DNA of 64,000 nt from Streptomyces qinzhouensis. GTDB taxonomy: Bacteria > Actinomycetota > Actinomycetes > Streptomycetales > Streptomycetaceae. Below are positions 53,377 through 62,289 of the stretch, piece by piece. Location: assembly GCF_007856155.1 (NCBI RefSeq), contig NZ_CP042266.1, positions 6,572,001 through 6,636,000 on the forward strand. Direction: 5' to 3'. The position numbers were made by a program, and so were the translations under genes. The notes under the pieces were generated by a model. It did no database searches. It was not told where the DNA came from and worked only from the letters and a program-made list of their open reading frames with translations. How positions within the stretch are numbered: the first letter of the stretch is position 1; each line of letters opens with the position of its first letter.

Positions 53377-54684
53377 GTGAAATCGATCAAACATGTGAGC
53401 GGCAGAAGGTTGTTGGTCTCGCTCCTGTCGGGACTGACCGCCGTCGCCGCGACGCTGGTGTCTCCGCTGCCCGCCGCGGCCGCTGAGGGAACACTTGCTC
53501 CTCTCCCGTCGTCAGCTGTCAGTGGCTTCAAGTTGAGCATCGACCCTGTGGCGGACTACGGCGCCTACGGTGATGCGATCCGCGGTGTCGAGAAGAGCAA
53601 TACGGTCACCCGGGTGACTCCCCTGAACGTAGCCGAATCCGCGCAACGCACGGGGCGCCCGGCACTGTGTCATAACACCGGTCTGAACGGGGCGTACAAG
53701 TACGACGGTTTCTGTTGGGACCAGGCCGACGACAACACCAGCGCCTATTCGTCCGGTGGAGGCTGGCACCCGCAGGGCCTGACCGCCGCCCATGACGCCA
53801 CCGGGTCCACCTATGGTGGCAAAAACCTCTACCTGGCTTCCTGGTTCTACGGTGAAGGGTCCAGCCAGAACAAGCGCGGTCGGATCACCATCGCCGAGTC
53901 CACGGGTGGCAAGGTCACCTATGGCCATGTCCTGCTCGTGCAGCCCACGGGGAACGCCAACAACGGAAACTTCACCTCCATCGGCAACATCCACGCCGAC
54001 GGCATGGTGTGGTACGGCAACAAGCTGTTCGTTGCCAATGGCGGCGAACTCCTCGTCTTCGACATGCAGTATCTGTGGAAGATGAGTTCCCCCACGCGCA
54101 AGGAAGTCGGCATCCGCGACGGAGCGTCTTCCGCGGACGGGCATACGTGGGCCCTGCCGCTGCAAGGCCGCTACCGCACCATGGACAAGAGCCTCAACCC
54201 GCGAAGCTGCCCGGGCGGTACGGGCAGTCCGTGTCTGGGCTCGCTGAGCCTTGACCGCAGCAAGACCCCCCACGCCCTGGTTTCGGGCGAGTACCGGAGT
54301 CATGCCGCGGGAGCCGGCGGCCGGATCGTCCGGTGGCCCCTGAACGATGCCACCGACCTGCCGAAAGCCGACAACGGGGCGACCATCGGTACGACCACGG
54401 CGACCGCCGCCTACGCCACCCCCGTTTGGCAGATGCAAGGCGTGGCCACCGACGGTACCTGGTACTACATGGCGGGCGAATGTCCCACAGGCTACGACCC
54501 GAACCCCATCGACACGGGCAGCTACTCGTGTATCCACCGAGCACAGCCAGGACAAGCGCCCTCGGTCCTCACCGAGTCGCCCAGCCTCACCCAGAACCTG
54601 TCCTTCAGTCATGCCTCCGGCCGACTGTGGGGAACGAACGAGTGGACGGGTAACCGCGTCGTCTTCAGCATCGACCCACCGTGA
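53377..54684 (+). CDS. Secreted protein of unknown function
   Basis: 435 residues from a GTG at 53377. Clear signal peptide (SGRRLLVSLLSGLTAVAATLVSPLPAAAAE, cut near residue 36). The mature part has repeated short beta-strand patterns (HPQGLTAAHDATG, KNLYLASWFYGEG, SIGNIHADGMVWYGNKLFVANGGELLVFDMQYLWKM, LWGTNEWTGNRVVFSI), suggesting a beta-propeller. Cys pairs suggest disulfides. No catalytic motif is evident. The TIGR04222 array converges on it with only 60 bases between, and codon use is somewhat less GC-biased than in flanking genes. Confidence 0.8.
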   Translation: MKSIKHVSGRRLLVSLLSGLTAVAATLVSPLPAAAAEGTLAPLPSSAVSGFKLSIDPVADYGAYGDAIRGVEKSNTVTRVTPLNVAESAQRTGRPALCHNTGLNGAYKYDGFCWDQADDNTSAYSSGGGWHPQGLTAAHDATGSTYGGKNLYLASWFYGEGSSQNKRGRITIAESTGGKVTYGHVLLVQPTGNANNGNFTSIGNIHADGMVWYGNKLFVANGGELLVFDMQYLWKMSSPTRKEVGIRDGASSADGHTWALPLQGRYRTMDKSLNPRSCPGGTGSPCLGSLSLDRSKTPHALVSGEYRSHAAGAGGRIVRWPLNDATDLPKADNGATIGTTTATAAYATPVWQMQGVATDGTWYYMAGECPTGYDPNPIDTGSYSCIHRAQPGQAPSVLTESPSLTQNLSFSHASGRLWGTNEWTGNRVVFSIDPP

Positions 54685-54744
54685 GTGAGCACCGGGCCTT
54701 GTGAAGTCGCGGGGTCGCGGTCCTGGCACGGGTCGGCGCCGGGC

Positions 54745-55617
54745 TCATTCGCCCCCGCACCCACAGCCCCCGCACGAGCTCGCCGAGTCGTCGCCCCACC
54801 CGGCCCCTCCGGTATCGGAGGGGCCGCCGTGCGACCGGGTCTTCCCCCGCCGCGCCGAGGGCTGGACGCGGGAAGACCCCAGCCGCGCCCGGGGCGAGAC
54901 GGGCTGGAACACCCTCGCGTCCACCACATCGCGGATCCGGTCGGGGAGTCCCTCCAGCGCGGTATCGGCCCTGCTCCGGCAGAATGTGTTGAATCTCCGC
55001 CAGCGCCGGGAGTGCTCGTCCGGCCAGACGACGGCGGTGAACGAGAACAGGAAGAACGAGGGCCAGAGCGCCAGGAGCCACCAGTCGGGGTCGGCGCCGA
55101 AGAACGGCACCTCGGCCTTCAGCGCGTGGTAGGGCATGGCGAAGCCCACGACCATGCCGACGCCGTACGCGATGACACGACTGTCCTCGGCATACCGGCG
55201 TACCCCGGGAGCACGTCCGTCCACCCGGCTCCAGAACTCCTCGAAGCCGGTCCTGTCGAGGATCCTCCTCACGGGGACCCCTTTGGCGCCCCACCGCCGG
55301 ATTCCGTCGAGCAGTTCGGACATCATCCGGTCGTCCGGTTCGGGAGCATCGGCCACCGCGGTGAGCATTCCCGTGTTCGAGACCTCGACCGCCTCCGCCT
55401 TGATGAGGAGAAGGACCGCTGTCCGCGCGGCGTCCCGCTCGTCACCCGCCTGACCGGCCGCCGCCACGGGACCGATGCCCCGCTGTCGGATCCGGCGGAT
55501 GGTCACTCGGTCCTTGCGGCCTCTGATCCGGCACCAGAGTCCGATCGCGCCATGGCAGGCGGCAAAGCCCAGCAGCCACCAGACGAGCAGCTCCTCCCGG
55601 CCGTTCACCCACCCCAT
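54745..55617 (-). CDS. TIGR04222-type membrane protein, copy 4 of the tandem array
   Basis: 290 residues. A hydrophobic helix at 9-28 (LLVWWLLGFAACHGAIGLW), a cytosolic region with the family pattern VTIRRIRQRGIGPVAAA, ERDAARTAVLLLIKAEAVEVSNTGML, PDDRMMSELLDGIRRWGAKG, then two helices (VIAYGVGMVVGFAMP; WWLLALWPSFFLFSFTAVVWP) followed by SRRWRRFNTFCRSRADTALEGLP. The tail is long and ends in SSCGGCGCGGE. It is paralogous to the three genes upstream and transcribed with them on the minus strand. Confidence 0.85.
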   Translation of the reverse strand: MGWVNGREELLVWWLLGFAACHGAIGLWCRIRGRKDRVTIRRIRQRGIGPVAAAGQAGDERDAARTAVLLLIKAEAVEVSNTGMLTAVADAPEPDDRMMSELLDGIRRWGAKGVPVRRILDRTGFEEFWSRVDGRAPGVRRYAEDSRVIAYGVGMVVGFAMPYHALKAEVPFFGADPDWWLLALWPSFFLFSFTAVVWPDEHSRRWRRFNTFCRSRADTALEGLPDRIRDVVDARVFQPVSPRARLGSSRVQPSARRGKTRSHGGPSDTGGAGWGDDSASSCGGCGCGGE

Positions 55618-55700
55618 CGCAGCCCCCCGGCCTTCGACTGGCGGCTATGTGCCCCGTTCGGCACCCGCTCAAGCCGCCCGGAAATCCGCACCGTTCGGCC

Positions 55701-56552
55701 TCAGTCGCCGCCGCAGCCGCCGCTCCCGCACGAGCTCGCCGCCTCGTCGGCCCAATCGCCGCCACCGGCATGCGGAGACCCCGGCCCGGCAGGACCCCCT
55801 TGTGGACGCGATGTCCGACGCGGAGGAGTCGGCCGGTACGCTTCCTTGCCCACCTTGGTGCGTATTCCGGCCGGAAGCCCGTCCAGTGCCGCGTCGACTC
55901 TCTGTTGGCAGTACCGGTCGAAACGCGGCCAACGCCGGGAGTACTCGCTCGGCCACGCGGCGGCGCAGAGCGCGACCAGCACCCAGACGGGCAGCCACAA
56001 CAAGAGCCACGCGTCGAAGTGCCAGCCGAGCACCGGGACCGGCGCTCTCACCAGCAGCGCGTGCATGGACATACCGAAGCTCAGGGCGTACCCGGCGGCG
56101 ACGGAGGCGACCCGGTTCCGCCCGGCGTATCTGCGCACCTGCGGCACGCGCTCGTCGAGCCGGTTTCGGTACGCCTCGAAGTCCGGCTCGTCCAGGATCT
56201 CGTACAGCCGAGTGCCTTCGGCGCCGCGCCGCCCGAGGCCGTCGAGGAGCGCGGACAGCACCGGGTCATCCGGTTCGGGAGCGTCCGGTACGGCGGTGAG
56301 GACGCCCTCGTCCGAAACGTCCACCGCTCCCTCCATATACAGGAGGTACACGGCCGTCCGCGCGGCGTCCCGCTCGTTGTCGACGTGCCGGGCCGCCTCC
56401 ACCGGGCCGATGCCCTCACGCTCCACCCGGCGGATGGTCGCGCGGTCGGCCCGCCCCCTGGACCAGGTCCGCAGGCCCAGCCCGATGTTGACCGCGACAA
56501 GGGCCAGCAGCCACCAGACCGTGATGAGTCCCTCATCGGTCACCCATCCCAT
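55701..56552 (-). CDS. TIGR04222-type membrane protein, copy 3 of the tandem array
   Basis: 283 residues from an ATG at 56552 with AGGGGGAC upstream; the longer frame upstream reads as antisense of the neighbour and was rejected. Same plan as the other copies: N-terminal helix (LITVWWLLALVAVNIGLGL), ATIRRVEREGIGPVEAARHV, ERDAARTAVYLLYMEGAVDVSDEGVL, a pair of helices around residues 150-205, YSRRWPRFDRYCQQRVDAALDGLP, and a tail ending SSCGSGGCGGD. Function of the family is unknown. Confidence 0.88.
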   Translation of the reverse strand: MGWVTDEGLITVWWLLALVAVNIGLGLRTWSRGRADRATIRRVEREGIGPVEAARHVDNERDAARTAVYLLYMEGAVDVSDEGVLTAVPDAPEPDDPVLSALLDGLGRRGAEGTRLYEILDEPDFEAYRNRLDERVPQVRRYAGRNRVASVAAGYALSFGMSMHALLVRAPVPVLGWHFDAWLLLWLPVWVLVALCAAAWPSEYSRRWPRFDRYCQQRVDAALDGLPAGIRTKVGKEAYRPTPPRRTSRPQGGPAGPGSPHAGGGDWADEAASSCGSGGCGGD

Positions 56553-56598
56553 CGCGTTGTCCCCCTCACTCCCGAGCGGCGACCGAGAGTCCGCGGCA

Positions 56599-57456
56599 TC
56601 AGTCGCCGCCCCCGCAGCCGCCGCCCCCGCAGGAGTCCGTACCGATGGCGTCGGCCCAGTCGCCGCCATCGGATTTCCGGGCCTTCGGTTTCGGCCGGTC
56701 CGCTCGCCGCTCCCGCCGCCGACGAGGCGGTGCCCGCCGGAACGCCTTCTTGCCCAGCGCCTTGCGGGTCCGGGACGGGAGTCCTTCCAGCGCGGCCTCG
56801 GCCACTTGCCGGCAGTAGCGGTTGAAGCTCCGCCAGCGCCGCGTGTTCTCGTCCGGCCATGCCAGCGTGCAGAGCCAGAGCAGACCCCAGATCGGCCACC
56901 ACAGCAAGATCCACAGCGCCGAGTCCCCACCCAAGAAGGGGAGGTGCGCCTCGGCGCCCAGTCCGTGCGCGGTCATCCCGAAGCTGATGCCGCAGGCGGC
57001 GAAGGCGGCGACGGTCCGGGCGGGTTCGGCATGCCGTCGCACCTTCGGGACGTGCGGTGCGAGCCTGCTCCGGTACGGGGCGAAGCGGTCCTGGTCCAGG
57101 ATCTCGTACAGCCGAGTGCCTTCGGCGCCGTGCTGCCGGATGCCGTCGAGGAGCGCGGACAGCACCGGGTCGGCCGGTTCCGGAGCATCGGGTACGGCCC
57201 TGGCCACGCCCCCGTCCGATATCTCCACCGCCCCCTGTAGTACGAGGAGTCCCATGGCCGTCCGCGCGGCCTTCCGCTCCTCGCCCACCTGCCACGCCGC
57301 CTCCACCGGCCCGATCCCCGCACGCTTGATACGCCGGATGGTCACGCGGTCGCCCCACCCACGGATCAGACACCCAAAGCCCAGCACCCCATTGACCGCC
57401 GCGAAGCCCAGCAGCCACCAAACGGCTATCCGTGTACTTTCGTCCGACCAAGCCAT
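56599..57456 (-). CDS. TIGR04222-type membrane protein, copy 2 of the tandem array
   Basis: 285 residues from the ATG at 57456. N-terminal helix (IAVWWLLGFAAVNGVLGFGC), VTIRRIKRAGIGPVEAAWQV, ERKAARTAMGLLVLQGAVEISDGGV, PADPVLSALLDGIRQHGAEGTRLYEIL, two central helices, NTRRWRSFNRYCRQVAEAALEGLP, an Arg/Lys-rich linker and a final DSCGGGGCGGGD. The linker is more basic than in its paralogues. It lies 46 bases upstream of copy 3. Confidence 0.88.
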   Translation of the reverse strand: MAWSDESTRIAVWWLLGFAAVNGVLGFGCLIRGWGDRVTIRRIKRAGIGPVEAAWQVGEERKAARTAMGLLVLQGAVEISDGGVARAVPDAPEPADPVLSALLDGIRQHGAEGTRLYEILDQDRFAPYRSRLAPHVPKVRRHAEPARTVAAFAACGISFGMTAHGLGAEAHLPFLGGDSALWILLWWPIWGLLWLCTLAWPDENTRRWRSFNRYCRQVAEAALEGLPSRTRKALGKKAFRRAPPRRRRERRADRPKPKARKSDGGDWADAIGTDSCGGGGCGGGD

Positions 57457-57537
57457 GGCAGCGTCCCCCGCCCTCGACTGGCGGCAATGTGCCCCGCCCG
57501 GCATCTGTTTATGCCACCCGGGAGCGTAGCAACGGCC

Positions 57538-58395
57538 TCAGTCGCCCCCGCCACCACAACTGCTGCCGCTCCCGCACGAACTCGACGAGTCGCCGGACCA
57601 AGAGCTGCCTCCGCTGTACGAGGAGCCCGATCCGGAGGAACTCCCCCACGAACGCGCGGGCCTGCGCGGAGGCGACGGCCGGACCGTTCCCCTGTCCACC
57701 TTCGCGCGTACCTTGTCCGGAAGCCCGTCCAGCACTCTGTCGACCCTCTGTTGGCACTCCCGGTTGAATCGCCGCCAGCGCCGGGAGTGTGCCTTCGGCC
57801 AGGCGAGGGCGGAGAGAGCGAACACTCCCCAGACCGGGATCCACAGCAGGATCCACCAGCCGAAGCCACCGTCCCGCGGAGGGATCGGCGCCTGCGCCCA
57901 CAGGCCGTGGACGGCCATACCGAGGCTCAGGACAAGGCCGGAGATGACGACAACGAGCCGATTCGGCCCGTGCCAGCGAAGCCCCGGCGTACGGTCGTAG
58001 AGCCGGTCCCGGTACTCCGCGAAGTCCTCTTCATCCAGGAACTCGTACACCCGGGCGCCCTTGGTGCCCCGCTCCCGGATGGCGTCGAGCAGCGCGGCCA
58101 GCACCGGATCGGCCGGATTGCGAGCACCGCGGACGACGGTGAGCACACCCTGATCCGACACGTCGACTGCCCGCTTCAGAACCAGGATGTACGCGGCCGT
58201 CCGCGCCGCGTACTTCCACAAGTCCGCGTAGAAGGCGGCCTCCACCGGGCCGATGTCCCTGCTTCCGACACGATGTACGGCCTCGCGGTCGGCCCGCGCC
58301 CTGAACCGGTTCCACCCGCCCAGCGCGGCATTGGCCGCGACGAAGCCCAGCAACCACAAGAACGCTATGCGTCCGCCTTCGTTCGCCCACCCCAT
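57538..58395 (-). CDS. TIGR04222-type membrane protein, copy 1 of the tandem array
   Basis: 285 residues from the ATG at 58395, preceded by AGGGGGG at 9 bases. N-terminal helix (RIAFLWLLGFVAANAALGGW), REAVHRVGSRDIGPVEAAFYADL, YAARTAAYILVLKRAVDVSDQGVL, two central helices (VVVISGLVLSLGMAVHGLW; WWILLWIPVWGVFALSALAWP), HSRRWRRFNRECQQRVDRVLDGLP, and a Ser/Gly-rich tail ending SSSSCGSGSSCGGGGD. It is the first gene of the array. Divergence among the four copies is large, so the duplications are old. Confidence 0.88.
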   Translation of the reverse strand: MGWANEGGRIAFLWLLGFVAANAALGGWNRFRARADREAVHRVGSRDIGPVEAAFYADLWKYAARTAAYILVLKRAVDVSDQGVLTVVRGARNPADPVLAALLDAIRERGTKGARVYEFLDEEDFAEYRDRLYDRTPGLRWHGPNRLVVVISGLVLSLGMAVHGLWAQAPIPPRDGGFGWWILLWIPVWGVFALSALAWPKAHSRRWRRFNRECQQRVDRVLDGLPDKVRAKVDRGTVRPSPPRRPARSWGSSSGSGSSYSGGSSWSGDSSSSCGSGSSCGGGGD

Positions 58396-58554
58396 GACGG
58401 TGATCCCCCCTGCTCGGCCGGCGTCTGTGTGCCTGGACGGCACCCTTCCACCCCACAAGGGTCATGTGAAGGTGCTCGACCGATGATAATGGCTGTGAAC
58501 TTCGCTTTCAGGGCTTCTCTTGAGGTGTGCACAGGTCGTTGTGCGCCGGGCGCG

Positions 58555-59175
58555 TCAGGCAGTCGCAGGCTCCCCGTCCTCCAAGTGGCGGTAGAACTTC
58601 CGCCATTCTTCAAAGGCCGCCTCGAACCACGGGACCCCTGTGGCGAGGGGTACCAGATAGCGGCACGTTTCACGGTAGTAGGAACGTCGCTTCTCGGGCC
58701 GCGGGTGGGTGTCGAGCCGCTGAACGTTGCTGAACCGGTCCGCCAATTTGAGTAGCAGGACCTCCGGTGGAGCGGAACGCAGGCTCAGGAGGTAGAGGTC
58801 ACGCACCTCCGCGGGATCCTCGTGGGCCTCGGGGGCCGGCTTCGTCACCCAGTCCACCCACTTTTCGACTCGGGAGCCGAACCGCTCGCCGATCTCCCCG
58901 GCCGTGCGGTCGGTGTCCTCCACAACATCGTGGAGCACGGCCGCGACCAGGAGATCCTCGTCGCGGACACCCGCGCCTGAGACGAGGATCTCCACCACCT
59001 CCAGGAGATGCTCGACGTACGGCTCCCCGGCGGGCCTCATCTGATCCCCATGGGCCTCTTCGGCGAACGCGAGGGCCTCTCCGAGGTGCTGCGCCGAAAC
59101 CTCCGGAGCGCGTACCGCCAACTCTCGGCGGGCGATGTTCCAGTCGTGCCACGCGTCGAACACCCGATGGGTCAA
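58555..59175 (-). CDS. HD-domain protein, small alarmone hydrolase-like (Mesh1/SpoT hydrolase fold)
   Basis: 206 residues from a TTG at 59175 with AGGAG 5 bases upstream. The RelA/SpoT hydrolase motifs are complete: AEEAHGDQMRPAGEPYVEHLLEV, the metal-binding LHDVVEDT at residues 81-88, and LKLADRFSNVQRL. There is no synthetase domain, so this is a stand-alone hydrolase that may degrade (p)ppGpp or a related nucleotide. It is 47 bases downstream of the XRE/TPR regulator on the same strand and may be cotranscribed with it. Confidence 0.85.
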   Translation of the reverse strand: MTHRVFDAWHDWNIARRELAVRAPEVSAQHLGEALAFAEEAHGDQMRPAGEPYVEHLLEVVEILVSGAGVRDEDLLVAAVLHDVVEDTDRTAGEIGERFGSRVEKWVDWVTKPAPEAHEDPAEVRDLYLLSLRSAPPEVLLLKLADRFSNVQRLDTHPRPEKRRSYYRETCRYLVPLATGVPWFEAAFEEWRKFYRHLEDGEPATA

Positions 59176-59222
59176 GAGGGCTCCTGATCCGCGGCTTCCA
59201 GCTGCCGCGTCGTGACGGCCGT

Positions 59223-60596
59223 CTATGTCCGGGCGAGGACAGTGCCGGCGCGGTGGAGGTAGTGGGCGACACGCGGTTCGCGGCTCCAGGGCCGCAGAGC
59301 GTGATTCACGGTGCGGAGGTAGTCGTGGCCGCGGGTGGAGGTGACCTGGCCGAGGATGTCAAGGGCGCGGTCAGCCCGGGCGAGTCCCTGTTCGAGGTCG
59401 CGCAGTTGGAGGAAGGCCGTGGCTTCGACGGCGGTCCTTAGCCCGACGGAGCGGGTGCGGGTCTCGGTGGGCATCGGTGCGGCCTGCAAGCTCCAGCGGA
59501 GCGCGGCTTTCGGGTGGCCCAGGTCGCGGAAGATCTCGGAGCAGTCGGATGCAATGCGTTCGATGGTGAAGTAGCGGATCCAGGCCGGGTCGCGAGTGGG
59601 TGTGCCGATCGACTCCAGCAGGCGTTCCGCTGTGGCGATGGCCGCGGACGCGGCTCGCGTGTCGCCTGCGCGGCCGTACGCGTGCGCGGCGGCCATTTTC
59701 GAGAAGGCGAGAACTCTGGGGGCTGCTACGTGACGGGCTCGTTCGTACGCTCCCTCCGCCATGTCAACGGCCTCGGTGATGTGTCCGCGCAGGTAAGCCT
59801 GGAGTGACATGGTGGACAGGACGTAGCAGCCTGCTTCGGTGTCCCCGGCGGCGCGGGCCAGGCGAAGTCCCTGGACGAGGTGCCGCTGTGCTTCGGCGTG
59901 TCGGCCCATGTCCACGGCGGCCCATCCGGCGATGCGGGCGAGTTCGGCCGTCGCGGTGAAGAGTTCCCGTCCCGCCTGGGAGCTGTAGGTGCCGTGGAGG
60001 AGGTGTGTGGTGGCTTTGAGACAGTGCAGGACTGCCATGGAAGTGCCGCCGCCATGGCGGGCGTCCGCACGGCGGGCCTGGTCGGCAGCCGTCCACAACC
60101 GGTCCAGGTCGGCGCGGCCGACACGGCGGCCGTCCTTGCTCCGGGGCGGGGCGGAGTCGGTGGGGGTCGCCAGCCATCGCAGGGCGGGGCCGGTGAAGGC
60201 ACCGATGACGAAGGGCGTGTTCAGGAGGGTACGGCGGTCCACAGTGCTCCAGTAGGAAGCGGCAAGCGCGAGTGCTTGATCGGGGTCCCGGGGGAATTCA
60301 AGCCCGCCGGAGGTGCTCGCCGTGTCCGACGCGCCCATGCCGATGTCGATCGGGTTCACCGGCCGGCCGAGATGTTCGGCCAGGACCGCCGCTATAAGGG
60401 TGGGTGCCGGAGGGCGAGGGTGCATACCGCGCAGCCAATTCCCGACCGAGGTGTGCGTGTAGGCGGTGGAGGTTCCTGCCCGGGCGCTGAGGGTGTTGAC
60501 CCGTGCGGCAAGGGCTTTGCGGCTGATCGCCGCCGTGCTGAGGAGGTGGGACAGATCGTGGTTGGGCGGCTTGGCAGAGCGGGTCGCGGTGTCCAT
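59223..60596 (-). CDS. XRE-type transcriptional regulator with TPR-like C-terminal domain
   Basis: 457 residues from the ATG at 60596, with AAGGAGG 5 bases upstream; the frame is open further but without an initiation site. Residues 13-75 form a helix-turn-helix with the pattern ISRKALAARVNTL, SVGNWLRGMHPRPPAP typical of Streptomyces regulators beside biosynthetic genes. The rest is a long helical repeat region of TPR type (ELARIAGWAAVDMGRHAEAQRHLVQGLRLA, AYLRGHITEAVDMAEGAYERA, AAAHAYGRAGDTRAASAAIATAERLL, LQLRDLEQGLARADRALDILG). It is divergent from the Sir2-like gene and probably controls it. Confidence 0.87.
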   Translation of the reverse strand: MDTATRSAKPPNHDLSHLLSTAAISRKALAARVNTLSARAGTSTAYTHTSVGNWLRGMHPRPPAPTLIAAVLAEHLGRPVNPIDIGMGASDTASTSGGLEFPRDPDQALALAASYWSTVDRRTLLNTPFVIGAFTGPALRWLATPTDSAPPRSKDGRRVGRADLDRLWTAADQARRADARHGGGTSMAVLHCLKATTHLLHGTYSSQAGRELFTATAELARIAGWAAVDMGRHAEAQRHLVQGLRLARAAGDTEAGCYVLSTMSLQAYLRGHITEAVDMAEGAYERARHVAAPRVLAFSKMAAAHAYGRAGDTRAASAAIATAERLLESIGTPTRDPAWIRYFTIERIASDCSEIFRDLGHPKAALRWSLQAAPMPTETRTRSVGLRTAVEATAFLQLRDLEQGLARADRALDILGQVTSTRGHDYLRTVNHALRPWSREPRVAHYLHRAGTVLART

Positions 60597-60689
60597 CGCG
60601 CCCTCCTTCGCGTGCGTCGCTCCGATCCGCGTCGGGGCGGGCACCGAGCCTAGGGCCCTGTTTCGGCATCCTGCAGACAGTTGCCGCAT

Positions 60690-60709
60690 TGTGTGCCCCC
60701 CTGTGTGCC
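60690..60709. promoter_or_regulatory. Direct repeat operator-like site in the divergent gap 60597-60945
   Basis: Two copies of TGTGTGCC (60690-60697 and 60702-60709) are spaced 12 bases apart, about one helical turn, in the 349-base gap between the regulator and the Sir2-like gene. This suits binding by a dimeric regulator such as the product of the adjacent gene. Confidence 0.5.
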
Positions 60710-60945
60710 TCCCCACGCGTATCCGGTCCGGCTTTTCTGGATGGAGGCCGGCACGGACCGCTTCCGTCAGCGGGCTCGCCGAGCGTCGGCGGCTCGTCTG
60801 CGGGCTCGCTCCCGGCCCAGGCCGGGCGCTCCGCTCCTTGCGAGAGCACGCCGTCGCTGAGCCGCCGGAGGGTTGGCCCGAGCCCGTCAGCCATGCCCGG
60901 TCAGGGAGTACGCGCTATCTCCGTCACACCCTTAAGGAGGACAGG

Positions 60946-62205
60946 ATGTTCCTTCCCCACCCCGTGATCGAACAACTCGACGAAGTTCAGGTTGCTGCCT
61001 GGGAACAGCACTTCGCAGGCATGACCCACGAGCGGCCCCGAGCGACCGAAGAGGGGATCTGGCGCAGGACGCAGGAGGCGGCGAACGCCGGGCAGTCCGG
61101 CTGGAACGAGGGCGAGAACGGCCGCCGCCGGATCGTGCACTACCGCTACCGCTACGACCTCGACTACACCTTCCCGGTGCCGCGCCTGGTCCTGGCGGAC
61201 CTGTATCTGTACCACTCGGTCCTCGCCCCGGACGATGAGATCGAGGCGTACCGGGGGCAGATCGACGCATGGTTGGAGCAGGGCCGCTGGCGGATGAAGA
61301 CCGGCGGCACTTGGGCGAAGGGTGATCTGCGTGCCGGCATTGCCGAGTACGGGGAACACCCGCAGGACGAGCGGGCCGGCCGCGACACCCCGGCCGGGTT
61401 CCGCTCGGTCGACATCGTGATCGTCAGCGACGAGTTCGAGGTCCCGCGTACCGTGCGGCAGCTCCCCTGGAACGTCTTGGCCGGGGGGATGCGCGTCAAG
61501 GAGCAGCGTGGCACTCCCTCGGTTGCGGAGAATCTGTCGGGGCTGCTGGAGTATCTGCCGTTCATGGTCGAGATCGGCTGCGGCAGCTCGATCGAGGCCG
61601 GGGTGCCGCCGCTTCATTTCCTCCACGAGGTGTACCGGGTGACGGAACGGCGGGACAACGCACCCACGCGATCGCACCGGTTCACGATGCGGCCCGGGGA
61701 CGACACGCTCGTCGAGGAGATGCTGACCGACCCGGCGGCGAAGGCCGACCAGCTCATGGCCATGTTCAAGGCGGCGTTCGAGGCCCGGCCCACATCCGCG
61801 CACCGGATTCTCAAGGAGCTCCACGGCACCGGTCGCCTCGTCGGTCCCGTCATTCAGCACAACTTCGACCTGCTGGCGGCCCGCGCCGGTCTGCCGGAGT
61901 GCTTCGTGCGCCGCTACGACCAGAAGATCCCGCCCGTGCCGTTCCATCCGGAGGCGAAGGCGCTTCTCGTCGTCGGGCTGCACGCCGACCGGCGCGCGGT
62001 TCAGGCCCGGGCCCGTGCACGGGGCCTGAAGGTGTTCTTCGTCGACCCGGAGGGGCTGGTGGAGGACGGCGTTTTCCGGGAGTACCCGATCGAGGGTGCC
62101 CGGGAGGGCGACGTCGTCGTGCGCACTGGGGCGATTGAGGCCCTGACCCGCCTGAAGGAACTCCTCCACGAGCACGACCGGTCGGCGGCGGCGCTCACCT
62201 TCTGA
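60946..62205 (+). CDS. Sir2-like (SIR2-fold) protein
   Basis: 419 residues from an ATG at 60946 with AAGGAGG 4-5 bases upstream; the longer frame was rejected. Residues 1-195 are a novel-looking N-terminal part (WEQHFAGMTHERPRATEEGIW, RRRIVHYRYRYDLDYTFPVPRLVLADLYLYHSV). The C-terminal half has diverged sirtuin features: FMVEIGCGSSIEAGVPPLHFLHE (compare GAGxSxxxGIPxFR), VIQHNFDLLAARAGLPE (compare TQNID), ALLVVGLHADRRAVQARARARGLKVFFVDPE (compare GTSxxV...IN). The usual catalytic His after the NID-type motif is not evident, and no zinc Cys pairs exist. It may bind or cleave NAD or another nucleotide. The aminotransferase gene follows 84 bases downstream. Confidence 0.72.
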   Translation: MFLPHPVIEQLDEVQVAAWEQHFAGMTHERPRATEEGIWRRTQEAANAGQSGWNEGENGRRRIVHYRYRYDLDYTFPVPRLVLADLYLYHSVLAPDDEIEAYRGQIDAWLEQGRWRMKTGGTWAKGDLRAGIAEYGEHPQDERAGRDTPAGFRSVDIVIVSDEFEVPRTVRQLPWNVLAGGMRVKEQRGTPSVAENLSGLLEYLPFMVEIGCGSSIEAGVPPLHFLHEVYRVTERRDNAPTRSHRFTMRPGDDTLVEEMLTDPAAKADQLMAMFKAAFEARPTSAHRILKELHGTGRLVGPVIQHNFDLLAARAGLPECFVRRYDQKIPPVPFHPEAKALLVVGLHADRRAVQARARARGLKVFFVDPEGLVEDGVFREYPIEGAREGDVVVRTGAIEALTRLKELLHEHDRSAAALTF

Positions 62206-62289
62206 CCCACCCGTGACCCGCCCGGGGGCGGCGCACAACGCCTCGCGCTGCCCCTCCCATCGAGCACACCCCAGAAGGGAACCACTCGT

